Of a stretch of DNA of 64,000 bases, positions 43,880-55,600 are shown piece by piece. The stretch is from Nematostella vectensis (lineage: Eukaryota > Cnidaria > Anthozoa > Actiniaria > Edwardsiidae): assembly GCF_932526225.1 (NCBI RefSeq), contig NC_064036.1:18188953-18252952 (forward strand). Direction: 5' to 3'. The position numbers were made by a program, and so were the translations under genes. Below the pieces are notes generated by a model, which was given only the letters and a program-made list of their open reading frames with translations, was not told the DNA's origin and did not search any database. Position 1 is the stretch's first letter, and each line of letters begins with the position of its first letter.

Positions 43880-46156
43880 ATGGATGGGGGTCCATTAGAG
43901 CTGTCCGCTCTGACCGTGTCTGATGAAGAGAGCGAATCGGACCCGCCGGCCAAAGTGACCATGGAAGACCTAGCAAACACAGAGAGTGAAGACGAGATAC
44001 CAGCGAAGGTAACGATGGAAGATCTTACAGTTGATGTTGAAGAAGACGACGACGGCGAGAAAAAACCTGCTCTCGTAACGATGGAGGATTTAGCGATGGA
44101 TGATACATCGCAGATAGATAATTCAAGACAGGAAGATATCGAGGATATGGAAACATCATCGATACAGCAGTCTGTTAATCTTCCTCAGGAAGAGGGAGTG
44201 TTGAATGGGGGAAAGAAAGCGGAAAAAGAACAACAGCTTAAAATTGGAAAGAATGAAGCGATTAGTTTATTTAAACCACCATCGACATACATTGCAGGTT
44301 CACATATAACAGCATTTGCGACACAAAATCATGGAAATGCCAAACATAAGACTTTTGAAGCTGATGATGAAGTTTTGATAGTCAGAGCCAATGCAGCTTT
44401 GCGTCGTGCTAACCGTTTCTCTCCACTTAGCTCTCTAGATAGCGATTATGCTACATTTAATGCAGACATAAACAAATTAAAAACTCAGTCAGGATTGGAC
44501 AATGACATCTCATGGCGTCCTGTCAGTATGTCAACCCCTCTTTGTCCACCCGTGAGAAGACCTAGAGTGTTTGGGAGCTCCACTTTGGAGTGTGACTATT
44601 GCCCTGAAGGGAGTACTGATCGGTTAATGTCATTCAAGCGGCTAGCTGAATTGCCACACACAAATGAACTAGGGTACACACCAAGCACTACTGATCACCA
44701 TGGTAACCGGAGACAGCCTGCGATTGAGGACATTATAAGAAGAAACGAACTGCTCAAAGAGGGGCTCCGAGAAGGTACATTTGACATGGCCCATTTGAAC
44801 CATTCGAAAAAAGTCAGCAAAGTCTGTTATTTGTTCTAGTTATGGTTAAAATATATAACTTATTAAAGAGCTCAAATGAAAGCTTGTGATATGTTCACCA
44901 CCCTCATATCTATCAGATGGAGCTGGCTGGAATATTGAATTTGGAATGTCAATAGGTCAACAGCATATCAAATTTTGAAAATACATTGAAAGACTGAATG
45001 TTTGCCACTTTTGCTTATTGTAATTTTTTCGGCATCTTTAAGTTGTAAAACTGCTGACGCTATTAGATTCATATGTATCTTATTTTCTAGCCTCGACTCC
45101 AACCTATTCATCTGTGCAGTTTGGTAAATGGAGGGTTCCCCGTACTTACCCCTTGTCGTACATGGAGAGAAAGGCCTTGTATGGCAAACCAGTAAGCAAA
45201 GCTGTTGAGAGCATTGAGTCACTTGCACCCCGCCTTTATTCCGACTCTAAAAGGTAGGTACACTGAAGCATTTCAGTTATTATTATTGGGAGAATAGAAA
45301 TCCTTGTAACAGCCTTCAGTCTATGGACTTAAATTTGTCTACTATAACATATGCTCTAGTTCAGGGCCATACTAGTAATAATTGTGAAAGCCACATGATT
45401 TCATTGACACCTGTGTATACAGGTATTAAGAACCTTCAGGCTGAATTTTGGCATTTTAAGCACTCTTTTTATGAGAAACTAATCAACCTGGAGAATAAGA
45501 ATAGGTTCTTATTTGAAAGATCACTCAAATGTTGATTTCAAAATTGTGGATATAACTTATGACATGAAACGTATAAAATATAACAAGTGGGGATAACATG
45601 ACTGGTTGATGGCAGGTAAGGAAAGATAATTTTCATTAATATTTGGTCCATTGCATACAACATGAGTTTCTGTGTTGTGTTCAGGGCATTTATTGTTATT
45701 ATTAAAGTCAGCAAGCATTCTGACAAGTGACTGTTATTGTCCAGTGTATAAAAAATAAGTTCCAATTTCGAACCTAAACAGCCTGGTTTTTCAAAAGGTA
45801 CCCAATTTAACCTTTTCATTCTCTGGAAAATTCTATGTTCTTATTGCAGGCGTAGATCATACGTGACACTGTAATCCAATATCACTTGTTTAATCAACAG
45901 AGTATCATGGCCCCCATCTAGACCCTTTTCAACCAGGACCAGCTACCACAACAACAGACCAGTGTCCCCGCCCTCTTCATGGCTGAGCCATGATCATGTT
46001 TACAAGGTGTACCCAGATGGCATTGTATCAAAAATGCCAATCCCAGCATTGTACAGGTCAAGGGAGATTGATAGTGGCTTTGAGGACTGGAAGAAAAGTA
46101 TAAGTCGATGGGAACTATCTATAAAAACACAAACAAGTAGACTGAAATATTCATAG
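43880..46156 (+). CDS. Unrecognised protein with repeated VTMEDL motifs, 3 exons (437 aa)
   Basis: Exons: 43880-44774 (donor GAAG|GTACAT, phase 1), 45091-45253 (acceptor TTTTCTAG, donor AAAAG|GTAGGT) and 45901-46156 (acceptor CAACAG, stop TAG), all in phase. The N-terminal 80 residues are acidic, with three copies of (A)K/LVTMEDL at about residues 26-78 separated by Asp/Glu-rich spacers. The middle is basic and Ser/Pro-containing (RFSPLSSLDSDYATF). The C-terminus is Arg/Pro/Tyr-rich (RPVSPPSSWLSHDHVYKVYP) and ends in a possible short coiled region. No membrane segment, signal peptide or named domain is seen; I do not recognise the family. The ATG at 43880 may be a true start, or the exon (from 43875) may be a downstream BORA exon. 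If the first exon is not spliced at 44774 the frame stops at 44839. Confidence 0.7.
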
Positions 46157-47216
46157 AGTTTAATGTGTTTCTTCATAAAATACACATGTAAATTGCTGTA
46201 CTGTATGTACTCTTCTAATGAGAGTGGGAAATCTTACCATGATCTGTTGAACTTATATTCCATAGAAATTTGAGTGCAGGCTTGTTTTTGCCAGCTGTAA
46301 TAAAGCAGTATTATTCAGCATGCCCTTGTAAACAGTAAGTATTATTCAGCATGCCCTTGTACACAGTAAGTATTATTCAGCATGCCCTTGTACACAGTAA
46401 GTATAATTCAGCATGCCCTTGTACACAGTAAGTTTTATTTAGTCTTCATTTCAGCCCTTGTAACATTTTATTGTGCTTGAGATCCAATAGTGCTGCATAA
46501 GCTATAGGTTTTATAACTTGTGAGAAGACTTTGTTTTAATCAAGATTTAAGAACCAGATGCCATATTGTAGGAATAAGAGGTATAAGCAGACTGCATGTT
46601 ATCCATTTGTTGTTTGGATATATTCAGGTATCTTATCATTTGATCACATTAAAGTACCACCTGTTTGTCTATGTTTATCATGTTTACATCTTTGATTTTC
46701 GGGGGTCCTAATTTGGAGGATAAAACTAATAATCTTTATAATGTAATTTCGAAGTTCCAACTCAGAGAAGTGAGTTAAAGTGAGACATGCTAATGCAGAT
46801 ATCTGTATCTGGCCTTTTGTTTGTTTGTATTCACACACAATTTATTTCAAAGCTACTTATAACATCAAACTGAAAAAGTGCAGATAATTTGGGTTTTATC
46901 AACAGCTTTGTTTTTTGGGTTGAAATTTATGCAAATATCATGCTGAGGTCTGGAAGTGTTTCCTTTCCTTAGATATGTTATTTACCAGCTGGGAGGTCCG
47001 TTAGGTCTATAAAATACTGACCGAGGCCAAACAATACGGTAATAAACAAAAACAATAACATTATTTTTTTCTTTAATAGAATTTCCAACTTTGTTTAAAA
47101 TAAGAACGGCCCAGCCTCAACTGAAAATTATTGTCCAGTCAATCTGTTTAACATACAAAAGTAAAAATATGTGCAACACAAATTATTTCGATCTTAAATG
47201 GAAGAGAGGCATGTCC
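46157..47216. other. Intergenic, 3' flank of the unrecognised gene
   Basis: Holds the 31-bp minisatellite at 46309-46437, otherwise unique AT-rich DNA. No gene recognised. Confidence 0.4.
46309..46437. repeat. 31-bp minisatellite, four copies
   Basis: Four near-identical units with core TATTATTCAGCATGCCCTTG followed by TACACAGTAAG; the spacing of ATTATTCAG at 46341 and 46372 is 31 bp. It lies in the probable 3' UTR of the gene ending at 46156. Confidence 0.85.
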
Positions 47217-47864
47217 TTAACCCATTGACTCCTGGCTTTTTTGGAGCTGAATTTACAAAAAAACAGACTGAAAACAGATACCTCCCCCCCTATTCTGAGT
47301 TTTATACAGCCCGTCAAAGTCAAACACAGCTGCACCTAGTCAGCGGTATCCAAGCTTTCCAACAGTGCTTTGCGGTCCTCACTTTTAATCCCTCGTCGAT
47401 GTGCTGAAGGAAGCACAAGTTGATGGTTGCTTGTATTTTTCATCAAAAATACAGCTATGAGCATATTAGGAGAGTGTCTCAGGACATCATGAAGTCTTTT
47501 GGGGCACAATTGAGTGCTTTGCTTATGGATATTTGCAAGCAAAGGTGGATTCATGATGATTTTTTCTTGTTTGGCTTTGCCCGGATGAGAAAATAATTTT
47601 CTAATGAATCACCACAGCTCTCCTAAATGCTGTCTTTTCTGAAACCAAATTGATTCCAAAATTGTTTACACTGCTATTCTGGGTCTGTATGGCCTGGAAT
47701 TGATTCGTTTGGCTTCGGGGTGAAAAGACTTATAAAAAACCATCTGACTTAGACTGATGCCTGAGTATCTTCATCTTGTTGTGTTTATTTTGAATTTATG
47801 AATTTTTTGGGTTGTGGGTACTTCCCAAAGCTGGTACAGGCCGGTTGAGGGGTCAATGTGTTAA
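47217..47864. mobile_element. piggyBac-like MITE with TTAA ends
   Basis: Starts TTAACCCATTGACTCCTGG and ends GAGGGGTCAATGTGTTAA, which is the inverse with few mismatches. TTAA at both ends fits the piggyBac target. The interior of about 0.64 kb has only short open frames (47198-47407 +, 47336-47554 -) with no transposase motifs, so it is non-autonomous. Confidence 0.75.
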
Positions 47865-49240
47865 TAACTTCCCAGAAGTTATCTTATGGGAACATCTCGA
47901 AATTCAACAATAAACAATTTCTTCAGCAGTCTTGTATTCTATTATTATTCATGGCCACTAACCCTCCGCTAACACACTCTCAACATGATCGCTGTCTCAT
48001 GAATAACAATAGAATCTAAAAAAAATTGTTTATTGACAAATTTCAAGGTGTTCCCGCAAGAGAACTTTGGTAAACTTTTGGGAAGTTGTTTGCATTGCAT
48101 TTACCTTTAGGTTCGGCTATAAATTTTCCTAGATTGAAAGGACTATTAGCCTGAGTTCAAACAGTGTATTATCCATGGCCGTATTCAATGTAAATGAATC
48201 AAGTCGATTGTTTCATCTTCATTTCCATGCATTTGCATCGAATACGGCTCATGGATAATACGACGCTTGAATTTAGCCTTAGACGTTCTCTTTTGTTTGA
48301 AACGCTGATTTGTATATGTGTAGGTATTTCAAACAAACTCCTGACACGTGTGGACGTGGTTTGAGGCTAGTTTCAGAGACACCAGGCTGTTATCAGTGAG
48401 AGCAGGATGCTGCTTACTCAGATTTGCGCAGTGTTTATCATCATCAACTAGAAGTCATTTTCACGTCGCCTAAAAACACAAACAGAACAACAAACAGAAA
48501 ACAGGACAAAAACAAAAGCACCTACACAGCACTTAAAGAACATGAAGCAGACAGAAAAAGAAACGTTAAATTAGCTAATTAGCCAGCAAAGAAAACGAAC
48601 TTACATCATTGACAACACAAGGTGAGTTTGGCATCGTGAGCTCACGTCTTGAAATCATCTCGACATTGTCGATCATATAAGGAAAAATCGTCAGTCATTT
48701 GCCATTATGAAAGACATACAATCAGCTAGAACATATCATCACAGACCTGACAAGTCTCAGACTTAAACTAATGAGAAATAAGGCTAGGAGATGCTCCTAG
48801 TATCCATCATTATTATAGAATGGTGATTTAGGCGACGCTAGAATGAACAAAGAAACATGGTACAACAACCACAGGAACCCCACAAAAACGAAGACGAAAA
48901 AAAAAAACAACGTACTCCAAAAATGTCAAAAACGCAATAAATGTCAAGTCGCTTGACCAAAAATTTATTAGAATAAACGTAATTCGTTGTTTTTTCTGGG
49001 CATAGCAGAAAAATATCTCGTTGTTGGTCTACAGGTCTACCTTTTTTCCCGCTCGTCCTCGCGCTTGAGAAAACAATAGGGCGCGAAGAGATTACGTGAC
49101 CTCTCTGGGTGGCAAATAAAACAAAATAATCAAACATAAAAAAATAAGAATTGACTGCGCCCGTCACACCAGAGAATAGGACGGCGAAAAATAAAATCTT
49201 TAAAAAAGAATTCTGGCCTTTTTCCTAAGCGCTGAATAAG
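47865..49240. other. Intergenic
   Basis: Contains the foldback element at 48148-48282. Otherwise AT-rich DNA with short frames (for example 48838-49167 minus) that match nothing known. Confidence 0.4.
48148..48282. mobile_element. Foldback element, about 50-bp arms
   Basis: GTATTATCCATG then GCCGTATTCAATG and AAATG on the left are matched inverted on the right by CATTTGCATCGAATACGGC then CATGGATAATACG. Outer parts GAGTTCAA and TTGAATTTAGCC also pair loosely. The total is about 135 bp with a short central spacer and no coding content. Confidence 0.7.
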
Positions 49241-49259
49241 TTACTTTTTGTTGCTGATA

Positions 49260-49950
49260 TTTTGCATCGTGTATGGTACTCGTAGGGCACTCGTGCAGTG
49301 TGTATGGTACTCGTAGGGCACTCGTGCATCGTGTATTGTACTCGTGCATTGTGTATGGTACCCGTAGGGCACTCGTGCATCGTGTATGGTACTCGTAGCA
49401 CACTCGTGCATCGTGTATGGTACTCGTAGCACACTCGAGCATCGTGTATGGTACTCGTAGCACACTCGTGCATCGTGTATGGTACTCGTAGCACACTCGT
49501 GCATCGTGTATGGTACTCGTAGCACACTCGTGCATCGTGTATGGTACTCGTAGCACACTCGTGCATCGTGTATGGTACTCGTAGCACACTCGTGCATCGT
49601 GTATGGTACTCATAGGGTACTCGTGCATCGTGTATTGTACTCGTAGAGCACTCGGGCATTGGTATGGTACTCGTAGAGCACTCGTGCATCGTGTATGGTA
49701 CTCATAGGGTACTCGTGCATCGTGTATTGTACTTGTAGCACACTCGTGCATCGTGTATGGTACTCATAGGGTACTCGTGCATCGTGTATGGCACTCGTAG
49801 GCCACTCGTGCATCGTGTATGGTACTCATAGGGTACTCGTGCATCGTGTATGGTGCTCGTAGAGCACTCGGGCACTGGTATGGTACTCGTAGAGCACTCC
49901 TGCATCGTGTATGGTACTCGTAGGGCACTCGTGCATCGTGTATGGTAAAT
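49260..49950. repeat. 31-bp minisatellite, about 22 copies
   Basis: Unit GTGCATCGTGTATGGTACTC plus GTAGCACACTC, period 31 bp (CGTGTATGG at 49381 and 49412). Variants read GTAGGGCACTC, ATAGGGTACTC and GTAGAGCACTC. The overlapping minus-strand frames (MHECATSTIHDARV and similar) are artefacts of a stop-free 31-bp unit. Confidence 0.93.
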
Positions 49951-51210
49951 TTGTATGTGGACGCTTTCGAGTTGTAGCACAATAATATTGACCCAAAATC
50001 TATTTTTTTTAGAGATAAGGGTAAAACACAGGCAGGAGCCTGTCTATAGGAGCGTATCAATGTGTTGAATGTGCCTTCGTTACTCACGGCGAGTGGAGAG
50101 AATCTATGAACAGTTTGCATGAGCGAACACTGACGTTAATCTGAATATCACTCTAGGAAAAAACATATTTTGTTGCTGTCAGAGCCAGGGCATTTTCTTA
50201 ACATGTTCTTACAAATTTGTAAAATCTCAGGCTGGACGTTTTTATTAAGGTTCTTATAAAACAATTGGTGTGGTGAGGTTTGGCTCTTCGTGTTTTGTCC
50301 TTAGGGAGTGGGTGTCTCTACTTTTTTCGAAGGGGGAGAGATGACATATTGGAGAAAGGGGGGCCTATTTCAAAACGTTTTTTATTTGTTAATTTTAGTG
50401 GGAGAGTGTTTAATATAGAGAGGGCTAATCTAGATAGTAGGGGGTAGGCTTATTAGAAAATTTTGGCTTGGGAGGGCTTATTGGATTAGGAGCTCCAAAA
50501 GACAGGGACCGAGCTTTTAGGGTATGCTTACAGGTATCTGGACCGAAGCTCTACTCATCCATTTAGCACATCTTTTTATTGAAGCGATTTTTTAACAGTT
50601 TCTGGAAGCCTCAAGATTTAACGTATGCGTGTGGTTTTGGTGTACTGGGCTCACTCAATCTACCGAGCAAGCCTTTACTCTACTAGTGGGAACCCTGAGT
50701 AAAAATAAAATTTCCCCATTCTGAACGCACATGTCGCTTAGGTATACCCTTGTCGTTATTTCACTTGGCGTTGTTGAATATTTAGAATACAAATTTCAGG
50801 TTTTAATGGATACTACATAATATCATTAATTCAATCGAAGTTCACGATGTTTGGATTCCCCCCACCGTGGAACCGTGTCCCTTAATCCCAACCCAGACAA
50901 GGCAGAGAAATGCGTATTGTAGTTATTTTGTTGATAGCAAGCCTCAAGCTAGAAAATACGAAATTAAATTCCAGCATGTTTAATCGTCATAGTTGGTATG
51001 TTGAGGATCGCCCTTGTTATTCAAATCCGCCGTGAATTTCTAAACACAAGAAACCACCTGGCCGAAGCGAACATTGCGACTCATTGCGCATGTGCGGACG
51101 AATCACTCGAGGTTGACAGTCAAGAAAAATGGCGGGTTTACGGATTTGATGGGAATAACCGGCGACGAAGCGGTATCGCCGGCTGAGCCACTTTCTACAA
51201 CGGAAAAATA
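49951..51210. other. Intergenic and DNAJC5 5' region
   Basis: No gene recognised. The last 250 bases are GC-richer and should include the DNAJC5 promoter and 5' UTR. A 6-codon uORF (ATGGCGGGTTTACGGATTTG then A) starts at 51129 before the DNAJC5 start. AGGCTGGACGTT at about 50232 also occurs at about 37807, next to the transposon there. Confidence 0.45.
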
Positions 51211-52123
51211 ATGGCATACGAGAAGATGCCCGACGAAAGGTGAGCAAGAGGTCACGATTTGAGCCGCCATGACGCGATATTCTTTCGAACCATCATCATA
51301 TTGATAGGTGTGCATAGTAATTTTCAGCTGAAATCCACGGAAGATATGTCGATATTTCCGGCGCATTTGCCACCGAACTCCGCACTACCTCCTTTAATAT
51401 ACATAAGAATAAAGACTTTTTTTTTCACGAAGGCCCTTCGCAGTTTTAATTGAAATTTTGTCGGTTAAGTACCAGGCTATGGCTTCGGAAAAAAAAATCT
51501 AATTGATTCTCTGTTGTGATTGTTTATTGGCCTAAAGTTGTGACGTCACAGACCAGCGGCATTCAAACTCGATATTTCAGTAATGGTGATTTCTATGGGC
51601 TAATTTTGTGGGAGTTCTGCTGGAGATTCTAATATTAATCACGCCATGGGGTCGCGAAATAACTTATTTTTTTTTCTCCTGAATGGGGAGTATAGTTTGA
51701 TTTGTATTGATTTATCAATACAGATTAATTATCAATATATCTGTCAGGGATATAAATCCAGGATAACCACTGATATAAAAAATATAAATCACAAGTATTC
51801 CAGGCACACAAACAAGAATAAATATTGAAAGCTTTAGACACAGATCAGATATGTTGACAGAGAACCCAAATGTGAATCAAGTTAAAAACACATAAATAAT
51901 TTACTGAACAATAACTTTAGTGTATGCGTTATGTTTATGTAGCTATAATTATACTAGTTGTGGCTTAAATTCTAGATTTGAAAATGAAGTTTGGATGTGC
52001 GATAAAAAATTTTCTTGGGCAACTGAAAGTAAGCTTTAATTACAAGTATTATTTTTAGAAACTACTGAAAGTGAGCTTTAACTAAAAGTTTTAATATTAG
52101 AAGAACCATGGAGGTGGAAGAAA

Positions 52124-52160
<37 letters not shown>

Positions 52161-52188
52161 GTTATTGTTATTGTTATTGTTATTGTTA

Positions 52189-52239
<51 letters not shown>

Positions 52240-52627
52240 GTAGTAGTAGTAGTAGTAGGCAGTCTTCGGACAGTCAGTGTCCATGACATCAGCGCGATGA
52301 AAGTTGACATTTCTTTCCGTGACTAAAAAGCCCAATGCGCGAAGCACATGTGCGACCACATGAACGACAAACGAGGACAGACGTCGGAGATGGGTTTGAC
52401 CCAGTTCGAGTTTCGGATGCCTTTCTCCTCTGCCTTCTTTCTTCGGTCTCTCTTTTCAGCTCTAACTCCCCTGAGTTGAGTGCCGCAGCACATTCAGACC
52501 TCCATCTGCTGCGATCCTCGGCAAGCTTCTCCCAGTTGTCCACGTCGAGGCCGATTGCGAGCATATCACGCTTGCATGAGTCCTTGAAGCGGAGCTTCGG
52601 GCGTCCTACAGGTCTTGATCCGTATTA

Positions 52628-52668
<41 letters not shown>

Positions 52669-55600
52669 GAGTTTCCGATGTCAAACATGTAAAATAAATC
52701 ATAACTATTATTTCTATTCACTTATTTTTTTCTGCCTTACTTTATTTTGGAAGTGAATTGCCAGTTTTTCTTCCCTTGCACCGAAGAAATTGGTAAATAA
52801 GGCATAACTATTTTTTCATGTCTATCCTTTTTTCTACACCTCATATATAGTTTGTAACCATGATGTAGGTACTAGTCATATTAAAACGAAGGCAGTGAGA
52901 ATTTTCTCCAGCAAACCCAAAAGGATGAAGTTACGGAAATTGAGACCCATAAACTTGTTGTTTAGATATCACGGGCTTTCCAAGTCCTATGGAGATATTA
53001 ATACAATTCATAGGAAAGAGGATAAAAAAAATACATTTTAATGTGCATATTATGTGAAAAGCAGAATCGCTTATTTTACTTCCGTATCAGTCGTGTGTTT
53101 TCTAAGAATACCAGATTTTTCGAAGTAAAGGAATTCTTTTTCGCTCTCGCTTTTAATTTCCTACTGATTTTCTCCTACCCCCCCCCCCCCCCCCCCCCCC
53201 CCCCCCATGTGCCTTTGACGAGATACGGCCACAAAGTGACGTCACAGATAAGTCTGTGTGGAGAGAGTTCCATGCATAGAGGCTTTGATGGCGGAGAGAA
53301 GTTGGAGCTATTTTGTAAATGATTCCCTTTAGGAATGGCCCCTTACACCGACGGAGGGGGGAAGGAGAATGGAACACATCAACAACCTTCTGAAACGTGA
53401 GAAAGATTGCGATTAAGTTCGATATTTGCTTGCGAAGCTCTGGTGGACGAGGGAGGGATTCAGCTCTATTCGAATATTTTGGACATTCGGATATTTTGAG
53501 GGAAGTAGGTAGCTGTTTAGCGTCGAATAACCCACTGATTTTCGATTATGTATAAATGATACCATAGGAAAAGTTTATGTGCATAAATGTTGTGTTTTGA
53601 CGTCGAAAATTCGTACCTCGACTCTCGTGTGCTTGTTTATCTGAGCGAGCTCCGTTATCTAGTCCAGAACAGCAGTCAAACTCCCGTCTCATTTATATGT
53701 AAACATTGCTTTTATGCATCGTTCAAATGATTTTGAGGTCGAAAGAATGCTCAGTATAGATGGGGTAATAGAATTGTCTGTAATTCTTTGAGATTTAGTG
53801 CGCCTTCGCCCTGATTTTCTAATCTTCGAGGTGTGACGAGTTGGATCGATGATTATGAATCACATTATAATTTTAGATTTGGAACTAGCAAAAATATCAG
53901 CCCGAAAACTAATTTTGAAAAGGTCCCGAATTAGCGTGGAATTAGACTATCTGGTTTGGAATCTTAATCTATTAGTGATCATTGTTTGATTGGATAAAAA
54001 CTGTGATTTCATCTAGAGCTTTCCACCATTTTGGTGAAGTAATGGTCAAATCGATCTTGGTTTAGACTATGATGTTCTTGGGTTATTATTATTATGTCAA
54101 GCCTGATACAAAACAGATATAACAACACCTTGAACGGAACAAACCTCTGTGTTTTAGTTTGTGTTTATACCTAAGTTTAGTCCTATTCATGGTCAAAGTT
54201 TTGGTATACAAAGTCGTGTGTGACTCAAAACAAACTATAGCCGGAATCCAGTTTTTTAAAGGCTGACAACTAGGCTAGATTCTTACGGATTTTCTGGCTC
54301 TTATAGTCTATCTAGGATCGCCTGTAGAAGATTTCAAAGTTTTTTGTCTGTCTTTGTTTTCTTTGTGATGTTATTCCACAGCTGGTTGTTGTTGATTTCA
54401 TAACATGTTTATTATTCTTAATTGTGTGAAACCTCGATTAGCTAACTTGTTTTCGCACCTTTAAAAACCCAAGTATCTAATATTAAAGTATCTTTTTGAC
54501 AGACTATATTTCCATAGAGTATTTCAATTTGTTTTGTTTTTTTTTTTTACCATGGTAGACTTGATCTTTAGTTTATACTTACATTAGCAGTTAAATGATA
54601 ATTGTAGCCTCAGGTGACATCAAGTGCTTTTGTATGCACCTCTCTGACTTATCAGATAAACGCTGGCATTTTAGAATCCACATAATCATTATGTTCAGAT
54701 TGCAGTGTATCTATCCTGTTTATCAAGATTTATTTGTGCTTTTCCAATGTAGATCTGGATGTGTATTTTGATACACAAATGATATTTTGGCACTTCTTTC
54801 TTACAATCCAGTAAAAAGGATGTTTCCTGGTTTCATCAAATAACCTCTGTTGTATGTATTTAGGTCTGACTGTAATCTTAGTATTTATCGTTGCAGGCAT
54901 GCTCTAACCAATGCCTAACCTAAGCTTGCTGTTTAGTCCATTTTTCACAAAATATGTACTTTGTACTTGTACACTTTTACACACAATTCTGGTAAATTTT
55001 GGACTTTTTTAAACATGGTGACAAAGTCAGTAGCTGTGCAATGAAACAAGACAGATTATTTAGAATCAAATTAGTGTAAATCATTTGATGTAGTTTTTTG
55101 TCCTTAGTGAGAGGGCCAGGAATGGACAGAGGGGGAGGGTGGGCCAGGAATGGTCAAAGGGGTAGGGAGGGCCAGGAATGGATGGAGGTTGAGGGAGAGG
55201 GAGGGCCTAGAATGGAGGATGAGGGAGGGCCAGGAATGGATGGAGGGTGAGGGAGGCCAGGAATGGAAGGAGGGTTAAGGAGGGCCAGGGATGGATGTAA
55301 GGTGAGGGAGGGCCAGAAATGAATGGAGGGTGAGGGAGGGCCAGGAATAGACAGAGGGGGAGGGATGGCCAGGAATGGACAGAGGGGGAGGGACGGCCAG
55401 GAATAGACAGAGGGGGAGGGATGGACAGAGGGGGAGGGATGGCCAGGAATAGACAGAGGGGGAGGGATGGCCAGGAATGGACAGAGGGGAAGAGAATGCC
55501 AGGAATGGAGTAGGAGGGAGGGCCAGGAATGGATGTAGGATGAGGGTGGGCCAGGAATGGTCAAAGGGTGAGGGAGGGCCAGGAATGGATGGAGGGTGAG

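Noticed and set aside
49200-50120. Minus-strand frames with STIHDARVCYEYHTRCTSVL repeats
   Set aside because: Same 31-residue pattern in overlapping frames from a stop-free 31-bp minisatellite; no start context or splice sites.
52062-52326. Poly-Asn and poly-Leu frames
   Set aside because: Translation of the ATT/TAA microsatellite that forms the tail of a LINE fragment.
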